Positions 57,470 to 64,000 of a stretch of 64,000 nt of DNA are shown piece after piece. The first letter of the stretch is position 1, and each line of letters begins with the position of its first letter. The translations under genes and the position numbers were made by a program. The stretch lies in assembly GCA_040797845.1 (NCBI GenBank), contig JBFNFA010000012.1:62001-126000 (forward strand), written 5' to 3'. The stretch is from Clostridium_AW sp040797845. GTDB lineage: Bacteria > Bacillota > Clostridia > Clostridiales > Clostridiaceae. The notes beneath the pieces are model-generated. The model was not told the DNA's origin. It saw only the letters and a program-made list of their open reading frames with translations, and did no database searches.

Positions 57470-59278
57470 ATGCAGAGCAATAGACAAAAACATATTAGGA
57501 ATTTTTCAATCATAGCACATATAGATCACGGTAAATCAACGCTTGCAGATAGATTGCTTGAGACCACTGGAACACTTACAGAAAGAGAAATGGAACAACA
57601 AATATTAGACTCAATGGATTTAGAAAGAGAAAGAGGTATTACAATAAAGTCAAAGGCAGCTAGATTAATATATAAAAGAAAAGATGGGGAAGAGTATATG
57701 TTAAATCTTATAGATACCCCAGGACACGTAGATTTTAACTACGAAGTATCTAGAAGCCTTGCAGCATGTGAAGGAGCAATACTGGTGGTAGACTCAACCC
57801 AAGGAATACAAGCGCAAACCCTTGCTAACTGTTACCTTGCATTAGATAATGACTTGGAAATAGTACCTGTAATAAATAAGATAGATCTTCCTAGTGCTAG
57901 ACCAGATGAAATTAAACAGGAAATTGAAGATATTATAGGTATTGAAGCAGGAGATGCTCCAATGATTTCAGCTAAAACAGGATTAAATATAGAAGATGTT
58001 TTAGAAGCTATTGTAGAGAAAGTTCCAGCACCAGAAGGTGATGAGGATGGGCCATTAAAAGCCTTAATATTTGACTCCTATTATGATAGCTATAGAGGTG
58101 TAGTTTGCCATTTAAGAATTAAGGAAGGTACCGTTAAAGCTGGTACTAAAGTTAAATTGATGGCTACAGGGAAAGTTTATGAGGTCGTTGAAGTTGGTGT
58201 ATTCGTACCTCAATATATGAAAGTTGATGAATTAAGAGCGGGAGATGTTGGATATTTAACAGCATCAATAAAGAATGTAAGAGATGCTCGTGTAGGAGAT
58301 ACTATTACCGAAGCTTCTAGACCAGCAGATGAACCACTTTCAGGATATAGGCCAGCAGTACCAATGGTATTCAGTGGTATTTATCCAGTGGATGGAGCAA
58401 AATATGAGGAATTAAAGGAAACTTTAGAAAAACTTCAATTAAACGATGCAGCACTATCCTTTGAACCTGAAACATCCATTGCTTTAGGATTTGGTTTTAG
58501 ATGCGGTTTCTTAGGACTTCTTCATATGGATATAATTCAAGAGAGAATAGAAAGAGAATTTAATTTAGAAATTATTACTACAGCACCATCTGTTATATAT
58601 AGAATAACTAAAACCGATGGAGAGCTTTTAGAGATTACTAACCCTACAAATCTTCCAGAGCCTTCGGAGATAGAAAGTATGGAAGAGCCTATGGTAAAAT
58701 GCTCTATAATTGCTCCTTCAGATTATGTAGGTCCAATAATGGACTTAGCCCAAAATAGAAGGGGAACATTTAAAGACATGCAGTATCTAGATACTACTAG
58801 AGTATCTTTAAATTATGAAATACCCCTTAACGAGATAATCTATGACTTCTTTGATGCATTAAAGTCAAGAAGTAGGGGATATGCTTCCTTAGATTATGAA
58901 TTAATAGGATATAAACAGGCTGAACTAGTTAAGCTAGATATACTTTTAAATGGAGATATAGTAGATGCTCTTTCAATGATAGTGCCTCAAGAAAGAGCCT
59001 ATATGAGAGGAAGATTTATAGCTGAAAAGCTTAAAGAAATTATTCCAAGACAGATGTTCGAAATTCCAATACAGGCAGCAGTAGGTGCAAAAGTAATAGC
59101 TAGAGAAACAGTTAAAGCACTGAGAAAAGACGTTTTAGCTAAATGCTACGGCGGAGATATATCAAGAAAGAAAAAGCTTTTAGAGAAACAAAAAGAAGGA
59201 AAGAAGAGAATGAGACAAATTGGTACTGTTGAAATACCTCAAGAGGCGTTTATGGCAGTACTTAAAACAGAAGACTAA
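57470..59278 (+). CDS. lepA: Elongation factor 4 (LepA)
   Basis: A 602-aa translational GTPase. G1 AHIDHGKST, G2 GITIKS, G3 DTPGH, G4 NKID; domain II and EF-G-like domains III and V follow, then the LepA-specific C-terminal domain (YGGDISRKKKLLEKQKEGKK). It back-translocates stalled ribosomes or assists initiation. ATG 57470 follows GGAGGT; an ATG at 57440 overlaps the promoter. Confidence 0.97.
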   Translation: MQSNRQKHIRNFSIIAHIDHGKSTLADRLLETTGTLTEREMEQQILDSMDLERERGITIKSKAARLIYKRKDGEEYMLNLIDTPGHVDFNYEVSRSLAACEGAILVVDSTQGIQAQTLANCYLALDNDLEIVPVINKIDLPSARPDEIKQEIEDIIGIEAGDAPMISAKTGLNIEDVLEAIVEKVPAPEGDEDGPLKALIFDSYYDSYRGVVCHLRIKEGTVKAGTKVKLMATGKVYEVVEVGVFVPQYMKVDELRAGDVGYLTASIKNVRDARVGDTITEASRPADEPLSGYRPAVPMVFSGIYPVDGAKYEELKETLEKLQLNDAALSFEPETSIALGFGFRCGFLGLLHMDIIQERIEREFNLEIITTAPSVIYRITKTDGELLEITNPTNLPEPSEIESMEEPMVKCSIIAPSDYVGPIMDLAQNRRGTFKDMQYLDTTRVSLNYEIPLNEIIYDFFDALKSRSRGYASLDYELIGYKQAELVKLDILLNGDIVDALSMIVPQERAYMRGRFIAEKLKEIIPRQMFEIPIQAAVGAKVIARETVKALRKDVLAKCYGGDISRKKKLLEKQKEGKKRMRQIGTVEIPQEAFMAVLKTED

Positions 59279-59340
59279 GGAAAAAATTGCGACAAAACTT
59301 TTAAAGTTTATAAACTTGATTAAATTACAAGAAATCCAAA

Positions 59341-59523
59341 GTGCTATGCAATGTTTCTGTAGCCTTCGCTGCAATAAGAACTTCTAAAATTTATTTTACC
59401 AAAGTCCCTAATGCCGACAAATTCCTTTCAGTCAAACATGTACAGCATTTTAACGGTACTTTCCTAAAATAAATTAAGAATTTCTAGATTTTGCTCAAAT
59501 GCATAGTGCACATTACATAGCAC
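59341..59523. repeat. MITE-like element with 14-bp terminal inverted repeats
   Basis: Ends GTGCTATGCAATGT (59341-59354) and ACATTACATAGCAC (59510-59523) match at 13 of 14 positions when inverted. Internal arms (TTCTAAAATTTATTTTACC and CCTAAAATAAATTAAGAA) pair as well. No coding potential; lies right after lepA. Confidence 0.65.
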
Positions 59524-59597
59524 TTTTGAAGTTTTATATAATAAATATTCACAACATGTATAATAATCAATATTCGAAAACATATTTGTAAAACATA

Positions 59598-59722
59598 AAA
59601 GAGCTAAGTATGTAGTGAAATAGCGACTTTTGCTGGAGCGGCTTCACTACATACTTAGCTTTAGCTATCTATTTTCCATAACAAATTGTCTGTGTAAAAA
59701 CTTGAAATTGTGAAAATATAAT
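59598..59722 (-). repeat. Dispersed palindromic repeat, family 2, copy 2
   Basis: The reverse complement of this ~125-bp stretch matches 48415-48533, including the hairpin arms GCTAAGTATGTAGT / ACTACATACTTAGC and the flank ATTTTCACA...ACAATTTGTT. Confidence 0.75.
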
Positions 59723-59733
59723 TATAAACCATA

Positions 59734-59806
59734 AGGGAACTAAGTATATAATGGGAGGAACTCCTTTTCTGAAGTGACGTCATTATGTACTTAGGTCCCC
59801 TTTTTA
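59734..59806 (-). repeat. Dispersed palindromic repeat, family 2, copy 3 (diverged)
   Basis: Hairpin with arms GGGAACTAAGTATATAATG and CATTATGTACTTAGGTCCC, followed by T-run. It shares the CTAAGTA...TACTTAG ends and AAAAGGAGTT centre style with copies 1 and 2 but is diverged. It may also terminate transcription. Confidence 0.6.
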
Positions 59807-59874
59807 GATAATTAATTATTTTAAATTATAATCTTCAATACGTCACAATTTTTCTATGATGGGAGGTATAGTAC

Positions 59875-60999
59875 ATGAAAGAAATTAGTTTATATATACA
59901 TATACCCTTTTGCAAACAAAAGTGCTTATATTGTGATTTCCCCTCTTATGGTGGGAAAGAAGATATGATGGGAGAGTATACTAAGGCCCTGGTCAAGGAG
60001 TTAAAGGGTCTTCCTTTAGATAAAAAAATAAAAACTATTTTTATAGGAGGGGGAACTCCTTCATATTTAACATTAGAAAATTTAAAAATTCTTAAAGAAG
60101 CTATAAAAGAAATAAATAAGGATAAAGATATTGAGTTTACCGTTGAAATAAACCCTGGCACTATAGACGAAGAAAAGTTATCTTTGTTTAAAGAAATGGG
60201 AGTAAATAGAATAAGTATAGGATTGCAGGCTTGGCAAAACAATCTTTTAAGGGAACTAGGTAGAATTCACAACTTAGAAGAATTTTTAATAACATATGAA
60301 ATGTGTAGAAAATTTGATTTTAATAACATTAATATAGATACAATGTTTGGATTGCCAAATCAAAGTATGAAAGATTGGGTTGAGACTTTAGAAAATGTAG
60401 TGAAGTTAAATCCAGAGAATATATCTTGCTATAGTTTAATAATTGAAGAAGGTACTCCTTTTTATAATAAGTATGAAAAAGGAATGTTAATACTACCTGA
60501 TGAAGATACAGAAAGAGAGATGTATTCTTATTGTATAAATTTTTTAGAAGAAAATGGGTATAAGCAATATGAAATTTCAAATTTTGCTAAGGTGGGGAAA
60601 GAGTGTAGACATAACTTGGTATATTGGAACTTGTCAGAGTATATAGGAATTGGAGTTGGAGCTCATTCTTATATAGAAGGATTAAGATATAGGCATACAG
60701 AAAATATTTCCGAGTATATAGAAAAGGTAAATAAGGGAAATAATATTAATCTAGACATATATGAAAATACTTTAAAAGATGAAATTGAAGAATTTATGTT
60801 TATGGGACTTAGAAAAAGGGAAGGAATAAGTATAGAAAAATTTAATAAAAGATTTAAAAGGGATATATATGAGGTTTATGGGGAAATATTAAATAAATAT
60901 TTACAATTAGGTATGCTAATTAAAGAGGATGGATATATTTTCTTGTCAATCAAAGGGATTCAGGTGTCTAATAGTATAATGTGTGAATTCATATTATAA
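59875..60999 (+). CDS. hemW: HemW, radical SAM heme chaperone
   Basis: The 374-aa protein resembles oxygen-independent coproporphyrinogen oxidase. CKQKCLYCDF (CxxxCxxC) binds the radical SAM cluster; GGGTPSYL, EINPGT and RISIGLQ follow, and the C-terminal HemN domain ends it. The extra N-terminal Cys of true HemN is absent, so HemW (heme trafficking) is favoured. GGGAGG precedes the ATG. It is directly upstream of hrcA, as in most Firmicutes. Confidence 0.93.
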   Translation: MKEISLYIHIPFCKQKCLYCDFPSYGGKEDMMGEYTKALVKELKGLPLDKKIKTIFIGGGTPSYLTLENLKILKEAIKEINKDKDIEFTVEINPGTIDEEKLSLFKEMGVNRISIGLQAWQNNLLRELGRIHNLEEFLITYEMCRKFDFNNINIDTMFGLPNQSMKDWVETLENVVKLNPENISCYSLIIEEGTPFYNKYEKGMLILPDEDTEREMYSYCINFLEENGYKQYEISNFAKVGKECRHNLVYWNLSEYIGIGVGAHSYIEGLRYRHTENISEYIEKVNKGNNINLDIYENTLKDEIEEFMFMGLRKREGISIEKFNKRFKRDIYEVYGEILNKYLQLGMLIKEDGYIFLSIKGIQVSNSIMCEFIL

Positions 61000-61111
61000 T
61001 ATGGAATAAGAAAATCGAGAGATAAACGTAGATTTCGTGAGAAAATAGGTTGAATTATGGTTAAAATACTATAATAGGATAAAATACAAGTATATTAAAT
61101 AATAATGACAT

Positions 61112-61140
61112 TTGACAAATCTTGAAGAGAATGATATTTT
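61112..61140 (+). promoter_or_regulatory. Sigma-A promoter of heat-shock operon
   Basis: TTGACA (61112-61117), 17-bp spacer, TATTTT (61135-61140), just upstream of CIRCE. Confidence 0.7.
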
Positions 61141-61153
61141 TTAATCATAGCAA

Positions 61154-61180
61154 TTAGCACTCGCTGATGCTGAGTGCTAA
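61154..61180 (+). promoter_or_regulatory. CIRCE operator (HrcA binding site)
   Basis: Perfect consensus inverted repeat TTAGCACTC - 9 bases - GAGTGCTAA. HrcA binds here and represses the operon until heat shock. Confidence 0.98.
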
Positions 61181-61197
61181 TAAAGCGAGGTGATTTT

Positions 61198-62235
61198 ATG
61201 GAAATGGATGAAAGAAAAATAAAAATACTTCAGGCTATTATTAATGATTACATCAATACAGCTGAGCCTGTAGGGTCCAGGACCATAGCTAAAAAGTATG
61301 ATTTAGGGATTAGTTCTGCAACCATAAGAAACGAGATGGCAGATTTAGAAGAAATGGGTTACTTAGAACAACTCCATAGTTCCTCAGGGAGAAAGCCTTC
61401 CGATAAGGGATACAGATTATATGTAGATAAACTTATGAGAGTTCAAAGAGTGTCCCAAGAGGAGTTAAATATTATTAGAGCCCATATGCTAAATTCAGCT
61501 CTATATGAGATGGATAAAATGATTAAACAGGCCACAACTATTCTTGCAGAGTTGACAGGGCTTACTTCTATAGTTAGATCACCATCAGTAAAGAAGAGCT
61601 CACTTAAATCAATACAATTAATTAATATTGATGGTAACAGCATACTATCTGTTATTATTACGGATGCAGGAATTATAAAAAATAACATAATTCGAATGAA
61701 AAAACCTGTGGATACTGAAGTATTAGTTAAACTAAGTAACCTCTTAAATATAAGGTTAGTTGACTTAAATATAGAAGAGATTCACTTAGAAGTAATAAAT
61801 AATTTAAAAGATGACCTTAAAGGGTATGATGACATTTTTAATGCTATAATACCTGCTCTTTACGAGAGCTTAAATAGTATAGATAAATCTGAAATATACA
61901 TGGAGGGGAGCACTAATATATTTAACTTTCCAGAGTATAATGATATTCAGAGAGCTAAGAATTTTTTGTCTTTAATAGATAATAAAGATAAAATAAAATT
62001 TCTTATAAATAATAGCGATAGTATATCTGTAAAAATAGGTGAAGAAAATTATTTAGAAGATGCTAGGGATTGCACAGTAATATCTGCAGTATATAGACTG
62101 AAGAATAGACCATTAGGTACTATCGGCGTTATTGGTCCAACGAGGATGCCATATTCAAAGGTAATATCTATATTAGGCGAAATAGTAACAGAAATAAATG
62201 GCATAATAAATGAAGAAAATATAGATAATCCATAG
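61198..62235 (+). CDS. hrcA: Heat-inducible repressor HrcA
   Basis: The 345-aa protein has an N-terminal winged HTH (~5-75: RKIKILQAIINDYINTAEPVG, SSATIRNEMADLEE, SSGRKPSDKGYR), a GAF-like domain and a dimerising insert; GVIGPTRMPYSKV near the end. It represses its own operon through the CIRCE just upstream. ATG 61198 follows GCGAGGTGA; the GTG at 61174 lies in CIRCE. Confidence 0.97.
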   Translation: MEMDERKIKILQAIINDYINTAEPVGSRTIAKKYDLGISSATIRNEMADLEEMGYLEQLHSSSGRKPSDKGYRLYVDKLMRVQRVSQEELNIIRAHMLNSALYEMDKMIKQATTILAELTGLTSIVRSPSVKKSSLKSIQLINIDGNSILSVIITDAGIIKNNIIRMKKPVDTEVLVKLSNLLNIRLVDLNIEEIHLEVINNLKDDLKGYDDIFNAIIPALYESLNSIDKSEIYMEGSTNIFNFPEYNDIQRAKNFLSLIDNKDKIKFLINNSDSISVKIGEENYLEDARDCTVISAVYRLKNRPLGTIGVIGPTRMPYSKVISILGEIVTEINGIINEENIDNP

Positions 62236-62272
62236 AGGGGCTAAGGAATAATTTGATTGGAGGAAAGGGTTA

Positions 62273-62836
62273 ATGGAGAGGGAATTAAACGTAAATGAAG
62301 AAGCTAACTTAGAGGAGGAGACTCCAGTCCAGGCGGAAGTAAGTGAAGATAAAGAGTTTGAGGATATTGTAAGTGAAGAAGATGAAACAATACGCCTTCA
62401 AGATGAGAATGAAAAGCTTAAAAATGAATTAGATACTATAAAAGATAGACTTCTTAGAACTGCGTCAGAATACGAAAACTACAGGAAAAGAACAGCTAAG
62501 GAAAAAGAAGGAATTTATTCCGATGCTTGTGAAGATGTATTAAAAGAAATGCTTCCTGTTTTAGATAATTTGGAAAGAGCAATGACTGTTGATGGCAGTT
62601 TAGAGGATTTTAAAAAAGGAATTGAAATGACTTTAAAGCAATTTAAAGATTCAATCGATAAATTAGGAGTAGAGGAAATACCTACTGAAGATGGATTTGA
62701 TCCAAATCTTCATGAAGCTGTAATGCATGTGCAAGATGAAAGTTTTGGAGAAAATCAAGTAGTAGAAGTATTTTTAAAAGGTTACAAAAGAGGAGAAAAA
62801 GTAATAAGATATACAATGGTTAAAGTTGCTAATTAA
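62273..62836 (+). CDS. grpE: Nucleotide exchange factor GrpE
   Basis: The 187-aa protein has an acidic, disordered N-terminus (~1-40), a long coiled coil (~42-90: RLQDENEKLKNELDTIKDRL) and a four-helix/beta-wing end (FDPNLHEAVMHV). It releases ADP from DnaK. GGAGG precedes the ATG; 37 bp after hrcA. Confidence 0.97.
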   Translation: MERELNVNEEANLEEETPVQAEVSEDKEFEDIVSEEDETIRLQDENEKLKNELDTIKDRLLRTASEYENYRKRTAKEKEGIYSDACEDVLKEMLPVLDNLERAMTVDGSLEDFKKGIEMTLKQFKDSIDKLGVEEIPTEDGFDPNLHEAVMHVQDESFGENQVVEVFLKGYKRGEKVIRYTMVKVAN

Positions 62837-62917
62837 ATTATTATAGAAAATTTCTATAGATTAAATATTAATTATATGAAAATTAAATGAAGTTAACCAT
62901 AAGGAGGTAGTTTTATA

Positions 62918-64000
62918 ATGGCAAAAGTAATCGGTATCGATTTAGGTACTACAAATTCATGTGTATCAGTTATGGAAGGTGGAGAACCAGTAGTTATTAC
63001 AAACGCAGAAGGAGCAAGAACAACACCATCTGTTGTATCCTTCCAGGCAAACGGAGAGAGACTTGTAGGTCAGGTAGCAAAAAGACAGGCAATAACAAAT
63101 CCAGATAAAACAATAATGTCAATAAAGAGACATATGGGAACAGACCATAAGGAAAATATAGATGGAAAAGAATATTCACCACAAGAAATATCAGCAATGA
63201 CACTTCAAAAGCTTAAAGCAGATGCTGAAGCTTATCTTGGAGAAACTATTACTCAAGCAGTTATAACAGTTCCTGCATATTTTAACGATAGCCAAAGACA
63301 GGCAACTAAGGATGCAGGAAAAATAGCTGGACTTGAAGTATTGAGAATAATCAACGAACCAACAGCAGCAGCTCTAGCTTATGGTTTAGATAAAATGGAT
63401 ACAAACCAAAAAATATTTGTATATGACCTAGGTGGAGGTACTTTCGACGTATCTATACTTGAATTAGGAGATGGAGTATTCGAAGTTAAATCTACAAATG
63501 GTAACACAAAACTTGGTGGAGACGACTTTGACCAAAAATTAATAGATTATATTGCAGATACTTTCAAAGCTGATTCTGGTATTGAGCTAAGAAATGACAA
63601 AATGGCATTACAAAGATTAAAAGAAGCAGCTGAAAAAGCTAAAATTGAATTATCATCATCAATGCAAACTAGCATAAACTTACCATTTATTACAGCAGAT
63701 GCTACAGGCCCAAAACATATAGACATGAGCCTAACTAGAGCTAAATTTAATGAACTAACTCATGATTTAGTTGAAGCTACAATTGAACCAATGAGAAAAG
63801 CATTAAAAGATGCTGGACTTTCAATAAATGAAGTAGATAAAGTTATATTAGTTGGTGGTTCAACAAGAATTCCAGCAGTTCAAGAGGCTGTTAAAAACTT
63901 TACTGGAAAAGAACCATCAAAGGGTGTTAATCCAGATGAATGTGTTGCAATGGGTGCAGCAGTTCAAGCAGGTGTATTAACAGGAGACGTTAAAGACGTA
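62918..64000 (+). CDS. dnaK: Chaperone DnaK (Hsp70), 5' part
   Basis: The first 361 codons are present; the gene runs off the window edge. This covers most of the ATPase domain: IGIDLGTTNSCVSVMEGG (phosphate 1), YDLGGGTFDVSI (phosphate 2) and LVGGSTRIPAVQ (adenosine). AAGGAGGT precedes ATG 62918. It is the third gene of hrcA-grpE-dnaK; dnaJ presumably follows outside the window. Confidence 0.97.
   Translation, partial: MAKVIGIDLGTTNSCVSVMEGGEPVVITNAEGARTTPSVVSFQANGERLVGQVAKRQAITNPDKTIMSIKRHMGTDHKENIDGKEYSPQEISAMTLQKLKADAEAYLGETITQAVITVPAYFNDSQRQATKDAGKIAGLEVLRIINEPTAAALAYGLDKMDTNQKIFVYDLGGGTFDVSILELGDGVFEVKSTNGNTKLGGDDFDQKLIDYIADTFKADSGIELRNDKMALQRLKEAAEKAKIELSSSMQTSINLPFITADATGPKHIDMSLTRAKFNELTHDLVEATIEPMRKALKDAGLSINEVDKVILVGGSTRIPAVQEAVKNFTGKEPSKGVNPDECVAMGAAVQAGVLTGDVKDV

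Noticed and set aside
59598..59806. CRISPR-like pair of palindromic repeats
   Set aside because: Only two adjacent hairpins, diverged, no regular spacers and no cas gene; the better match is the distant copy at 48415.

Overview
This 64 kb window is AT-rich, densely coded and carries endospore-formation genes (gpr, spoIIP, spoIVFB, a Spo0B-domain protein), an orphan anaerobic Ni-CO dehydrogenase and gene orders typical of clostridia (maf-radC-mreBCD-mrdA-minCDE-rodA-mgsA; rplU-prp-rpmA-spo0B-obg-yhbY-nadD-yqeK-LCP; gpr-spoIIP-lepA-hemW-hrcA-grpE-dnaK). It looks like a chromosomal segment of Clostridium sensu stricto or a close relative; the species cannot be named from the sequence alone. No rRNA, tRNA, CRISPR array, prophage or transposase gene was seen.

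Layout. 0-4 kb: the 3' end of addB, a BmrR-like MerR regulator, a PfoR-type membrane protein and D-lactate dehydrogenase behind a MerR-style 19-bp-spacer promoter, and a cupin. 4-8 kb (minus strand): a class-V aminotransferase, serA and a TIM-barrel protein under a T-box leader whose apparent specifier is UCC (serine). 8-18 kb: accessory single genes, including a PAS/GGDEF/degenerate HD-GYP protein, orphan cooS, a tandem DUF4163/DUF3298 secreted protein, a GNAT-DsrE fusion, DUF4380 and LUD proteins. 18-30 kb: a c-di-AMP riboswitch with an NlpC/P60 hydrolase, then the cell-shape and division cluster. 30-43 kb: SpoIVFA-like and SpoIVFB proteins, a split B12-radical-SAM pair, RNase G, the L21 leader operon, Obg, NAD synthesis, an LCP ligase and an RluD-like enzyme. 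43-64 kb: DacF, ComEA, a catalytically degenerate P-type ATPase, ComEC, HolA, S20, Gpr, SpoIIP, LepA, HemW and the CIRCE-controlled heat-shock operon, which runs off the end of the window.

Regulation is unusually visible. There is a serine T-box, a ydaO-type c-di-AMP aptamer, a ribosomal L21 leader, a perfect CIRCE operator, a MerR-type promoter, a sigma-E-like promoter and many intrinsic terminators.

The parts least explained by standard annotation are: (i) a dispersed, structured intergenic repeat family (five copies, 28-57 kb) with compensatory changes in its main hairpin; (ii) a second palindromic repeat family (three copies, 48-60 kb); (iii) an intact 819-residue P-type ATPase that has lost most catalytic signatures; (iv) a cooS with an altered D-cluster cysteine motif and a Shine-Dalgarno sequence buried in a hairpin; and (v) the GNAT-DsrE fusion. 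The functions of the repeats and of the pseudo-ATPase are inference only.
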